DNA of 64,000 bases, taken from SIG299 sp051880375 (GTDB taxonomy: Bacteria > Bacillota > Clostridia > Lachnospirales > Lachnospiraceae). The stretch is taken from positions 27,461 through 91,460 of the forward strand of contig JBJENV010000016.1 in assembly GCA_051880375.1 (NCBI GenBank). The letters are read 5' to 3'. The translations under genes were made by a program, and so were the position numbers. The notes below the pieces were generated by a model that saw only the letters and a program-made list of their open reading frames with translations, was not told where the DNA came from and ran no database searches. This document shows, piece by piece, positions 16,478 to 24,396 of this stretch (position 1 is its first letter; each line of letters starts with the position of its first letter).

Positions 16478-17659
16478 TTAATGCTTTAAGAGTTTGTATA
16501 AGGTTGGTTCCACATTCAGAAATTTCAGTGTCGGTACAAGCTGCTCCAGATTTTTCTGCAATACTTCGGCAGACGGTTTCTGCTTCCTGACTGCCCGTAA
16601 CAGAATATTTTTCGGTGTATGTTCCATGTCGATAAACTCCAGAATCTGCGTCTGATAACCGGCAGCTTCCAACAGGTTTGCCCGGATGGCATCGGTAAAG
16701 AGGGCAGCAGCACGTTCCTTAATCAGACCATAATGGAACAACGCTTCCAGCTCTTTATTTTTCATCTGTTTGTTAAGCTCGTGCTGACAGCATGGTACGC
16801 TCAGAATAACGGAAGCATTCCAGCCGATGGCTTTCGCAAGAGCATAGTCGGTTGCCGTGTCACAGGCGTGGAGTGTGACAACCATATCGACCTGATTCAT
16901 GCCCTCGTAGTCTGCAATGTCACCATGCAAAAAGGTAAGCTCTGTATAGCCAAGCTGCTCGGCCAGGCGGTTGCAGTCTGCAATGACATCTTTCTTTAAA
17001 TCCAGTCCGATGATGCGGACGTCGAGGCTATTACTGAATTTTAAAAAGTGATACAACGCAAAGGTCAGATACGATTTGCCGCAGCCGAAGTCTAGAATCG
17101 TCAGGGTGCGGCCCTTCGGAAGAGCAGGTAAAATGTCCTGTACAAACTCCAAAAAGCGGTTAATCTGACGGAACTTATCATACTTTGCTTTTACGACATG
17201 ACCGTCTTTTGACATGACGCCAAGCGCTGTAAGGAACGGAACCGGCGTTCCTTCCGGCAGAAGGTACTGTTTTGTACGGTTATGGGAAAGCGGAAGTGCA
17301 GGAAAGGACTTTTTCATGCCGGCATCGGTGTTTTTCCGCTTTTTCTTCAGAATCGAAACAGTTCCCTTTTTACTGACTAATACTTGAATTTCTTCTTGTT
17401 CCGTGCGAATCAGTGCCTGGCGGAAGCGACCGTCCAGATAAGAGACAACATGGGAGAAAAGCTCGTCGGGCAGAATGTTTTTATGGAATGCCTGCGTTTT
17501 CGTAAACTCTTCTATCTGATAATGAAGAGAGCCTTTTAAGGTAATCGGGCGGATTTTTATTTTTGTTATGGTTTCTTGCTTTTCCGGACTGCTGATAGTG
17601 ATATCGAGCGGATTGGAAGGAAAAGCAGCAGTAAGCTTTTCTAAATCAATTTGGTTCAT
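16478..17659 (-). CDS. SAM-dependent methyltransferase (Methyltransf_32 type)
   Basis: A 393-residue protein, transcribed leftward. The C-terminal half is a class I Rossmann methyltransferase: motif I is TILDFGCGKSYLTFALYHFL. An acidic motif II follows (GLDLKKDV), and VTLHACDTATDYALAKAI then VPCCQHELNKQ are typical of the METTL25-like Methyltransf_32 branch. The N-terminal 150 residues form an unassigned domain. The start is the ATG at 17657-17659, seven bases after GGAG; a longer frame to 17797 would translate the tandem repeat upstream and is not credible. The substrate is unknown; relatives are thought to act on RNA or protein. It is a single gene ending at the shared terminator. Confidence 0.8.
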   Translation of the reverse strand: MNQIDLEKLTAAFPSNPLDITISSPEKQETITKIKIRPITLKGSLHYQIEEFTKTQAFHKNILPDELFSHVVSYLDGRFRQALIRTEQEEIQVLVSKKGTVSILKKKRKNTDAGMKKSFPALPLSHNRTKQYLLPEGTPVPFLTALGVMSKDGHVVKAKYDKFRQINRFLEFVQDILPALPKGRTLTILDFGCGKSYLTFALYHFLKFSNSLDVRIIGLDLKKDVIADCNRLAEQLGYTELTFLHGDIADYEGMNQVDMVVTLHACDTATDYALAKAIGWNASVILSVPCCQHELNKQMKNKELEALFHYGLIKERAAALFTDAIRANLLEAAGYQTQILEFIDMEHTPKNILLRAVRKQKPSAEVLQKNLEQLVPTLKFLNVEPTLYKLLKH

Positions 17660-17679
17660 AGGGGGACTCCTTTGGTAAA

Positions 17680-17886
17680 TTATAAGCGCATCAGCGGCGT
17701 CACAAAAGCTATTCGCCGCATCAGCGGCGTCACAAAAATTATTCGCCACATCAGCGGCGTCATCTCGAAGCCTTCGGCTTCTCGATGTCCGTTGCACTCA
17801 TACCTTGTATAAACACAGTTACAGGAATGCAGGGCATTCCGCAACTGTGCTTACACAAGGCATTCGCCGCTGATGCGCTCATTATA
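17680..17886. repeat. Compound long inverted repeat with nested hairpins
   Basis: The outer arms (TATAAGCGCATCAGCGGCG at 17681-17699, matched by CGCCGCTGATGCGC at 17865-17878 plus ATTATA) enclose a 30-bp tandem repeat. Inside also lie a short hairpin (GAAGCC-TTC-GGCTTC at about 17767-17781) and a second inverted repeat at 17803-17860 (CCTTGT...ACAAGG, with GGAATGC...GCATTCC near its tip). It fills most of the 343 bp between divergent genes. I see no protein-coding potential. It could be a mobile palindromic element or a structured transcript. Confidence 0.75.
17688..17760. repeat. 30-bp tandem repeat, 2.4 copies
   Basis: The block GCATCAGCGGCGT recurs at 17688, 17718 and (as ACATCAGCGGCGT) 17748, a spacing of exactly 30 bp. 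The spacers read CACAAAAGCTATTCGCC and CACAAAAATTATTCGCC. Confidence 0.9.
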
Positions 17887-18002
17887 TCACAGTTTACGCA
17901 GAATTTCACTGGATTCACACAAAACTTATTGCCAGTTTGGAAAAAATGCGATACCCTATATTCAGATAATAAAGTTTTGCATAAAAGAAAGGAAGGATAG
18001 GT

Positions 18003-18440
18003 ATGTCGCAATTTTTATGGTTGGCGTTAATGGTTTTGTTTTTGGTTGTGGAATGGGCAACGGTAGGGCTGGTTTCCATCTGGTTTGCGGGCGGTGCGCT
18101 GATTGCGATGCTGCTTGCTGCGGCAGGAGCCGGCTTCATCTGGCAGATTATTGCATTCCTTGCAGTTTCTGCATTGCTGCTTGTGTTAACAAGGCCGTTT
18201 GCGGTAAAATTTATTAATACCAAGAAGGAAAAGACAAATTACGAAGGCATCATCGGTAAAATTGTCAGAGTGACAGAGCGCGTGGATAATTACGGACAGA
18301 CAGGAAGTGCGAATGTCGGCGGTCAGGAATGGACTGCACGTTCCGAAGAGGATACCGTGATTTTAGAGGCGGGTACACTGGCAAAGGTCGTAAACATTAA
18401 GGGTGTAAAACTGATTTTAAAGCCATACGAGGAAGAATAA
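18003..18440 (+). CDS. NfeD family membrane protein
   Basis: A 145-residue protein with two or three N-terminal membrane segments (residues 5-75) and a C-terminal OB-fold domain (YEGIIGKIVRVTERVDNYGQ to the end), the layout of short NfeD1b proteins. NfeD proteins usually act with SPFH/flotillin partners in membrane quality control. No SPFH gene follows here; a LytTR regulator starts 15 bp downstream. The start is ATG at 18003 with GAAAGGAAGG just upstream. Family assignment is good; role in this setting is unknown. Confidence 0.8.
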   Translation: MSQFLWLALMVLFLVVEWATVGLVSIWFAGGALIAMLLAAAGAGFIWQIIAFLAVSALLLVLTRPFAVKFINTKKEKTNYEGIIGKIVRVTERVDNYGQTGSANVGGQEWTARSEEDTVILEAGTLAKVVNIKGVKLILKPYEEE

Positions 18441-18455
18441 AAGGAGGTGTCACCT

Positions 18456-19193
18456 GTGCTGAGAGCATTGATTCTGGAGGATAATGAAGAAAGCCGGAAG
18501 GCACTTACTGCAATTATTTCCGGGCGCTTTCCTGAAATAGAGGTGGATGCGGCTGCAACGTATGCCGAGGCGGAAGAATTTCTCCTTAAGAATACGAAAC
18601 AGGGAGCAGCTTCCTATGATATTTTTCTTCTGGACATCAATCTCATCAGTACGGACGCGGAGGATGCTTCGGGGCTTCGTTTTGCAAAGCAGATTCGCAC
18701 CATACATGGATATGAGTTCACACCGATTGTCATGATTACCTCCGTCAGTCACCTGGAGATGGCGGCATACCGAGAGGTTCACTGCTATCAGTATATCATT
18801 AAGCCTTTTGTAAAAGAAGCAGTCATTTCGGTGCTGAAAAAGCTGCTGGAAGGAAAAAAGCAGGAGGAGCGTCATTTCTTTGTATTTAAGAAGGATGGCA
18901 TCAATTATAAGACAGACTGTAATGACATTCTCTTTCTGAAGGCAGTACCGAGAGGAATCGCAGTTGTTTTGCGGAAGGAAGAAATCAAGGTGCCGTATCT
19001 GACGCTGCGCAACGCAATGGAAAAACTGCCGGAGGAATTTGTGCAGTGTCACAGAATGTATGTCGTCAATCTGCGCTATGTGGAATACTTTGATTTTGTC
19101 AATCAGGTGATTCGTCTGCAGGGCTGTGAGCAGACAATAGAAATCGGCGGAACCTATAAGGCGGAGTTAAAAAAGAGGCTGGAGGAGTTGTAG
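18456..19193 (+). CDS. LytTR-family response regulator (AgrA/ComE type)
   Basis: A 245-residue response regulator. Residues 1-125 are a receiver domain with the acidic pocket (LILEDNEESR) and phospho-acceptor Asp in FLLDINLIS, plus the Lys of YIIKPF. Residues about 145-245 are a LytTR DNA-binding domain (FLKAVPRGI, EFVQCHRMYVVNLRYV). I chose GTG at 18456 because a perfect AAGGAGG sits 8 bp upstream; an earlier GTG at 18447 overlaps that site. It precedes its likely kinase by 22 bp. LytTR systems commonly control secreted peptides, bacteriocins or surface traits, but no signal peptide gene is seen nearby. Confidence 0.9.
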   Translation: MLRALILEDNEESRKALTAIISGRFPEIEVDAAATYAEAEEFLLKNTKQGAASYDIFLLDINLISTDAEDASGLRFAKQIRTIHGYEFTPIVMITSVSHLEMAAYREVHCYQYIIKPFVKEAVISVLKKLLEGKKQEERHFFVFKKDGINYKTDCNDILFLKAVPRGIAVVLRKEEIKVPYLTLRNAMEKLPEEFVQCHRMYVVNLRYVEYFDFVNQVIRLQGCEQTIEIGGTYKAELKKRLEEL

Positions 19194-19215
19194 AAAACCG
19201 GAGGGAGAGAAACGG

Positions 19216-20049
19216 ATGAAGGTACGGTTATACTACGTGTTTACCATATTGTCGTTAGCCTGTGTTCTGCTCATCGGAGTCCGGGCAGCCACCGACCCGA
19301 GGGCAGATTTGATCCTGATTATCTCGGTGATAGCGTTGGGTGTCTGTATGATGCTTAGTCTGTTTGAGCGAAACAACAGAGAGGATTTTATCAGACGCCA
19401 GGAAACAGAATTGAAAATGTACCGGATGTATGTGCAGCCACTGGAGGAACTGGTCAAGGACATCCGTGCCAGACAGCATGAGTTTGACAATCATCTGAAT
19501 GCAATATTAAATATGCATCTGACCATAGATACCTATGATGAGCTTGTAAAGGAACAGACGGAATACGGCGGTATGCTGTATGCAGAGGACAGAAGAAAAT
19601 TTTTCCCGCTTCTCAGAATTTCGGATAAGGTGCTTGCCGGCTTTTTATACAGTAAAATTATGAATGCGGCAGGCGCGGAAATTGAGGTGCAGGTACTGAA
19701 CTATGTGTTGATATCAAGGGCAGCCGAGAACGATATTATTGAAGTAATCGGTACCCTGCTTGATAATGCGGTGGAAGCGTGCAGCGGAGAGCAGAAGCGT
19801 GTGCATCTTTCCTTAGATTCCAAGGAAGACCGGCTGATTTTTAAAATCAGTAATCAGGTGGAGAAAATGACGCTCGGACAGGCGGAACGTTTCTTTGAAA
19901 AGGGATATTCTACAAAGCAGAATGACGGGAAACGTGGTCTTGGGTTATATAATGCCAAGAAAATCGTAAACCGCGTGGGCGGCACAATCGAGGTTTCGGT
20001 GGAAGAAAGAGAAGAAGGCTGCTTTGTCTGCTTTTGCGTAAACATGTAA
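19216..20049 (+). CDS. Sensor histidine kinase, HPK10/GHKL (AgrC/natK-like)
   Basis: A 277-residue kinase with two N-terminal membrane helices (about 6-24 and 33-50) and no extracellular domain of note. The phospho-acceptor box is RARQHEFDNHLNAIL (about residue 90). The GHKL ATPase domain has the N box (GTLLDNAVEAC) and a G box (GKRGLGLYNAKKIV). This HPK10 form pairs with LytTR regulators, and the regulator lies directly upstream. It is shorter than AgrC, which has six or seven helices, so a peptide pheromone receptor role is doubtful. A terminator follows at 20054. Confidence 0.9.
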   Translation: MKVRLYYVFTILSLACVLLIGVRAATDPRADLILIISVIALGVCMMLSLFERNNREDFIRRQETELKMYRMYVQPLEELVKDIRARQHEFDNHLNAILNMHLTIDTYDELVKEQTEYGGMLYAEDRRKFFPLLRISDKVLAGFLYSKIMNAAGAEIEVQVLNYVLISRAAENDIIEVIGTLLDNAVEACSGEQKRVHLSLDSKEDRLIFKISNQVEKMTLGQAERFFEKGYSTKQNDGKRGLGLYNAKKIVNRVGGTIEVSVEEREEGCFVCFCVNM

Positions 20050-20053
20050 CGGG

Positions 20054-20097
20054 AAGAGCCATATGCTATGAGAAATCTCATGGTATATGGCTCTTTT
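20054..20097 (+). terminator. Intrinsic terminator of the two-component operon
   Basis: A long stem (AAGAGCCATATGCTATGAG with a near-complementary CTCATGGTATATGGCTCTT) with a short loop and a T tail. It ends just before the ybaK promoter. Confidence 0.88.
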
Positions 20098-20100
20098 AGA

Positions 20101-20129
20101 TTGACGATTTCCGAAATATTCAATATAAT
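20101..20129 (+). promoter_or_regulatory. Promoter of ybaK
   Basis: TTGACG at 20101-20106 and a perfect TATAAT at 20124-20129, spaced by 17 bp, with the start codon 30 bp further on. Confidence 0.75.
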
Positions 20130-20158
20130 AAGAGAGATAGAGAACGGAGGATAAGAAA

Positions 20159-20647
20159 ATGCAGGAAGCAAAGACAAACGCGATGAGAATGCTGGAAAAA
20201 GCAAAGATTCCGTATCAGATGCATACCTATGAGCACGAGGAAGGTGCGGTAGACGGTGTGCTGGTGGCAAAACGTCTGGGACAGGATGTGACACAGGTAT
20301 TTAAGACATTGGTGACACAGGGAAAAAGCAGGGCGTATTATGTGTTTGTTATTCCTGTTGCAGAGGAGCTGGATTTAAAGAAGGCAGCAAAAACGGTCGG
20401 AGAAAAATCGGTAGAAATGATACCGGTAAAAGAAATCAATGCGGTCACGGGATATATCCGTGGCGGCTGCAGTCCGGTCGGAATGAAAAAGCAGTTCCGC
20501 ACAGTCATACAGGAAAGTGCAAGGAGTCTTGCCACCATGTATGTGAGCGGCGGACGAATCGGTTTGCAGATAGAAGTCGCACCGGAGGCTCTGGCAACGC
20601 TTGTACGTGCCGAATTTGCCGATTTGGTTGCAGTCTCGGAAGAATAA
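20159..20647 (+). CDS. ybaK: Cys-tRNA(Pro)/Cys-tRNA(Cys) deacylase YbaK
   Basis: A 162-residue single-domain protein of the YbaK/EbsC family, which hydrolyses mischarged Cys-tRNA(Pro) in trans and so protects proline codons. Family marks are HTYEHEEGAVDGVLVAKRLG near the N-terminus, with VFKTLVTQG, the conserved Lys in the LKKAAKTVGEKS stretch, and GYIRGGCSPVGMKKQF. Length is normal. It has its own strong promoter and an AACGGAGG ribosome site. It ends 21 bp before tldD. Confidence 0.93.
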   Translation: MQEAKTNAMRMLEKAKIPYQMHTYEHEEGAVDGVLVAKRLGQDVTQVFKTLVTQGKSRAYYVFVIPVAEELDLKKAAKTVGEKSVEMIPVKEINAVTGYIRGGCSPVGMKKQFRTVIQESARSLATMYVSGGRIGLQIEVAPEALATLVRAEFADLVAVSEE

Positions 20648-20668
20648 ACGTGGTTTACAGGAGGGCAT

Positions 20669-22099
20669 ATGAAAGTAAAGAGCAGTCAGTATTTAAAAGA
20701 AGTGAAACCGCAGCTCAAAAAGCTATTGTCAGAGCTGCTTACGGAGTATGAATACGCATCTATTCTGGCAGAGGATTCTGTGGCAAAACAGTATTCTGCT
20801 TCCAAGGTAGGGGTAAGCATTGCAGAGGATGATTTGCTTTGCCGTCGCGGTGTTGTAGTAAAGGTTTATGACGGAAACGGCTATGCGGAGTATTCGTTTA
20901 ATAAGGTGAATGAAGAGGAACTTGCGCTTGCCAGGGAAACGCTGCGCAAAACGATTGTGCCGCTTGATAGGAAGCTTCCGGAGGGCGTAAGTGCCAGTGA
21001 ATATAAAAAGCTTGCGGATGAGGCGTGTACGTTTCATGAAAGCACGGAGTATGAGATTCATCCGGAGGAATACGGCGAAGAAAAGATTGTGGCATTTTTG
21101 ACCGAACTCTCGAGGGAAGGGCGCGCAATGGATGAAAGAGTCTTAAACTGCGGGGCCAGATTTAACTGGCAGCAGTACAGCAAGCTCTTTTTATCTGAAC
21201 ATCGGGATATGACGCAGGATGTTCTTTGGGCGACCGGTTCTATCAGTGCAAGTGCCGCAAACGGTGAAAAGGTGGAAAGCAGCTTCCGCGGATATTCCAA
21301 TCTGGGCGGTGCCGAGCTGCTCGGGAAAATGAAGGAAGGACTTTCTACGGTTGTACATACAGCGCTGGAACTCTTAACCAGCGAACCGATGGTTCCTGGA
21401 GAATATGACTGTATCTGTACACCGGAGGTTACCGGAATGATTGTACATGAAGCCTTCGGACATGGCGTGGAGATGGATATGTTTGTGAAGAAAAGAGCAC
21501 TGGCGGAGCAGTTTGTCGGGCAATATGTAGCTTCTCCGCTGATAACGATGCATGACGGCGCAGCGGCTGCAAAGGAAACGGCAACCTATTTCTTTGATGA
21601 TGAGGGTGTACTCGCACAGGATACGATTGTGATTGACAAAGGAATTTTAAAGAGCGGCATCAGTGACAGTCAGTCGGCAATGCATCTCGGAACAAAACCG
21701 ACCGGAAACGGCAGAAGAGAGTCGTTTAGACGCAAGGCATATACCAGAATGACCAATACCTATTTTGAAGCAGGTAACGATACCTATGAGGATATGATTG
21801 CATCCATTTCCTATGGATTTCTGCTCGAAGAAGCAACGAGCGGTATGGAAGACCCGAAGAACTGGGGCATTCAGTGCATGGTAAATATCGCAAGAGAAAT
21901 TAAGGACGGAAAGTTCACCGGAAGAATCTGTTCTCCGATTGTATTGACCGGTTATGTACCGGACTTACTTAAGTCCATTTCGATGGTTTCGGATGAAAAA
22001 CAGCTTTCAGGCGGCGGATATTGCGGCAAGGGCTATAAGGAATGGGTCAAGGTTTCGGATGGAGGTCCGTTTATCAAGGCTAAGATTCGCCTTGGCTGA
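20669..22099 (+). CDS. tldD: TldD-like zinc metalloprotease subunit
   Basis: A 476-residue member of the TldD/PmbA family. It carries the catalytic HExxxH motif (HEAFGHGVEMD, near residue 261) and the GGGYCGKG/PFIKAKI end typical of the active TldD subunit. TldD/TldE heterodimers degrade unfolded peptides and process some modified peptides such as microcin B17 and CcdA. The inactive-type partner follows 47 bp downstream, giving a complete pair. Start at 20669 follows CAGGAGGG. No RiPP precursor is visible nearby, so a housekeeping proteolysis role is more likely. Confidence 0.9.
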   Translation: MKVKSSQYLKEVKPQLKKLLSELLTEYEYASILAEDSVAKQYSASKVGVSIAEDDLLCRRGVVVKVYDGNGYAEYSFNKVNEEELALARETLRKTIVPLDRKLPEGVSASEYKKLADEACTFHESTEYEIHPEEYGEEKIVAFLTELSREGRAMDERVLNCGARFNWQQYSKLFLSEHRDMTQDVLWATGSISASAANGEKVESSFRGYSNLGGAELLGKMKEGLSTVVHTALELLTSEPMVPGEYDCICTPEVTGMIVHEAFGHGVEMDMFVKKRALAEQFVGQYVASPLITMHDGAAAAKETATYFFDDEGVLAQDTIVIDKGILKSGISDSQSAMHLGTKPTGNGRRESFRRKAYTRMTNTYFEAGNDTYEDMIASISYGFLLEEATSGMEDPKNWGIQCMVNIAREIKDGKFTGRICSPIVLTGYVPDLLKSISMVSDEKQLSGGGYCGKGYKEWVKVSDGGPFIKAKIRLG

Positions 22100-22146
22100 T
22101 GAAACGCGGCAGGAAGAAGTGGTAAGATCGAAAGGAGCAGGTCGTT

Positions 22147-23433
22147 ATGATAGAGTGCATCAAATCGGCACTGAAGGAGAATCATATCAGTGTTTATCGA
22201 ATTAATGAAAAAGTAACGGAAAGTCTGGAACTGTTTTTTATTAAAAAGCATCTGGACATGCGAAGAGGCGTTAAGGTAACGGAATATAAGGTTACAGTGT
22301 ACCGTGATTTTGAAGCAGAGGGGGAGAAATACCGTGGCTCGGCAGTCGTTGTAATTTCCGACGGGATGAGTGCCGAAGAGGTTTCCGAAAAAATAAAGGA
22401 CGCATACTATGCAGCCTCCTTTGTAAAGAACCGCTGGTATCCGATTCCGGCAGGAGAAAAAGTGGCCGGGATAAAGGAATGCAAAACCAATTTGGCTGAT
22501 TGCTTTGAAGAAAACGTAACCCGTATGGCAGAAGCCATCTTTTCGGTGGATACCGAAAAGGATGTCTTCTTAAATTCCCTTGAGATTTTTGCAAGCCGCT
22601 CGGAAACAAGAATTGTAAATTCGGAGGGCGTGGATGTAGCTTACCGCAGGTATCTTGTTTCGGGTGAATTTGTAGCTCAGTGCCTGGAACCGCAGGATGT
22701 GGAAACGTATGAAAACTTCCATTATGACAGCTTTGATGAAGAGGATATTAAGGAAAAGGTAAAGCGCGTCTTAAAGATGACAAAGGACAGGGCTGTGGCA
22801 GACACGGCACCCGCAGCAGGAGATTATCGCGTGATTTTGTCCGGCAGACAGGTGGCTGTTCTTTTCGATTATTATTACAACCGGGCAAACGCAGGCTATG
22901 TATATCCGGGCTATTCCAATTATAAAGTCGGTGATGATGTACAGATGGCAGGAAATGATGCGCCGGTATGCGGAGAACGCTTAACTGTTTCTCTTAAGGC
23001 AACAACTCCGTACAGCAATGAGGGTATTCCGATGGTGGACCGGACGCTCATTTCGGACGGAAAGCTTGCCATGATTTTCGGTGACACAAGATTCTGCTAT
23101 TATCTTGGTGTAGAACCTACCGGATACTATGAAAAGACCGTAGTAAAGGAAGGAACGGTACCGTTTGAGGATATGAAGAAAACGCCGTATCTGTACGTCG
23201 TTAATTTTTCCGACTTCCAAATGGATGCGATGAGCGGAAATTTCGGAGGAGAAATCCGTCTGGCTTATTTGTTTGACGGTGAGAAGGTAACTCCGGTTAC
23301 CGGCGGTTCCATTAACGGAAATATTATTAAGGCGCAGAAAAACTTTGTATTCTCTAAGGAAACGCAGGAGAACATGGAATTTGCAGGACCGTTTGCTGTC
23401 AGTATGGAAGGAATTGCAGTAGCCGGCTGCTAG
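22147..23433 (+). CDS. TldE/PmbA-like partner subunit
   Basis: A 428-residue TldD/PmbA-family protein lacking the HExxxH motif, as expected for the TldE (PmbA) partner that forms the closed chamber with TldD. Recognisable parts are the NSEGVDVAYRRYLVSGEFVA region, the DFQMDAMSGNFGGEIRLAY block and GGSINGNI near the end. The ATG at 22147 is preceded by GAAAGGAGCAGG. It lies in the same operon as tldD and ends 15 bp before the endonuclease IV gene, so the three genes are probably cotranscribed. Sequence match to E. coli PmbA is loose, so I give no symbol. Confidence 0.82.
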   Translation: MIECIKSALKENHISVYRINEKVTESLELFFIKKHLDMRRGVKVTEYKVTVYRDFEAEGEKYRGSAVVVISDGMSAEEVSEKIKDAYYAASFVKNRWYPIPAGEKVAGIKECKTNLADCFEENVTRMAEAIFSVDTEKDVFLNSLEIFASRSETRIVNSEGVDVAYRRYLVSGEFVAQCLEPQDVETYENFHYDSFDEEDIKEKVKRVLKMTKDRAVADTAPAAGDYRVILSGRQVAVLFDYYYNRANAGYVYPGYSNYKVGDDVQMAGNDAPVCGERLTVSLKATTPYSNEGIPMVDRTLISDGKLAMIFGDTRFCYYLGVEPTGYYEKTVVKEGTVPFEDMKKTPYLYVVNFSDFQMDAMSGNFGGEIRLAYLFDGEKVTPVTGGSINGNIIKAQKNFVFSKETQENMEFAGPFAVSMEGIAVAGC

Positions 23434-23448
23434 AATTTGGAGGATGCT

Positions 23449-24360
23449 ATGTTGAAACTGGGCTCACATGTAGGAATGAGCGGAAAAGAAATGTTCTTAG
23501 GTTCCGTGAAGGAGGCATTGTCTTATGGGGCAAATACCTTCATGGTTTATACGGGAGCGCCGCAGAATACAAGAAGAAAAGGGATATCTGAGTTAAATAT
23601 TGATGCCGGACTGAAGCTTGCAGGAGAAAACGGGATTTCCGAATTTGTCGTCCATGCTCCGTATATTATCAATCTGGCGAATACCGAAAAGGAAGAGACG
23701 TTTTCCCTCGCGGTGGAGTTTCTCTCCAAGGAAATTGAGCGGACAGCGGCTATGCAGGGAACAACCCTTGTCCTGCATCCGGGTTCCCACGTCGGTGCGG
23801 GAGAAAAAGCAGGTATTGCACAAATTGTTAAAGGGTTAAATCTTGTTTTAACAAATGATACTCCGGTTACGGTGGCTCTGGAGACCATGGCCGGAAAAGG
23901 AAGTGAGCTTGGAAAAACCTTCGAAGAGCTTGCGACCATCTATGATGGCGTGGTACACAGTGAAAAGCTTCGTGTTTGCTTCGATACATGCCATACGCAC
24001 GATGCGGGATATGACATTGTACATGACTTTGACGGAGTAATCGACCGCTTTGACCGTCTGATTGGGAAAAACCAGATTGCGGTATTTCATATCAATGACA
24101 GCAAGAATGTGTTTGGGGCGGCAAAGGACCGGCATGAGAACATCGGTTTTGGCGAGATTGGATTTGACGCATTGAACTATATCGTGCACCACAAGGACTT
24201 TGCACAGGTGCCGAAAATACTGGAAAGTCCTTATGTGACAGCGGACGATGATGTGAAGGAAAAGACACTTCCACCATACCGGGAAGAGATTATAATGCTT
24301 CAAAATGAGAAGTTTAATCCTGATTTGATTTCTGAAATAAGAAGGAACGCGCGAGGATAG
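23449..24360 (+). CDS. nfo: Deoxyribonuclease IV (AP endonuclease)
   Basis: A 303-residue endonuclease IV, a zinc-dependent TIM-barrel enzyme that cuts abasic sites in base-excision repair. Characteristic stretches are the LGSHVGMSG start, VVHAPYIINLAN, TTLVLHPGSHVGAG, VALETMAGKGSELG, CFDTCHTHDAGYD and FHINDSKN, which supply the metal-binding His, Glu and Asp residues. I start it at the ATG at 23449, five bases after GGAGG; a TTG four codons earlier overlaps that ribosome site. It is preceded by the TldD/TldE pair and followed by the c-di-GMP protein. Confidence 0.95.
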   Translation: MLKLGSHVGMSGKEMFLGSVKEALSYGANTFMVYTGAPQNTRRKGISELNIDAGLKLAGENGISEFVVHAPYIINLANTEKEETFSLAVEFLSKEIERTAAMQGTTLVLHPGSHVGAGEKAGIAQIVKGLNLVLTNDTPVTVALETMAGKGSELGKTFEELATIYDGVVHSEKLRVCFDTCHTHDAGYDIVHDFDGVIDRFDRLIGKNQIAVFHINDSKNVFGAAKDRHENIGFGEIGFDALNYIVHHKDFAQVPKILESPYVTADDDVKEKTLPPYREEIIMLQNEKFNPDLISEIRRNARG

Positions 24361-24396
24361 TACGGAAGCTACTTTCGTGAAGGATGGAGGAGAGCA

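Noticed and set aside
17659..17797. N-terminal extension of the methyltransferase (repeated DAAD/NSFCDAAD peptide)
   Set aside because: It is a translation of the 30-bp tandem repeat; a good ribosome site and family start lie at 17659.
17680..17886. CRISPR array
   Set aside because: Spacers between the 30-bp units are themselves repeated, only 2.4 copies exist, and no cas genes are near.
20669..23433. RiPP (microcin-like) maturation by the TldD/TldE pair
   Set aside because: No precursor peptide, cyclodehydratase or exporter is nearby.
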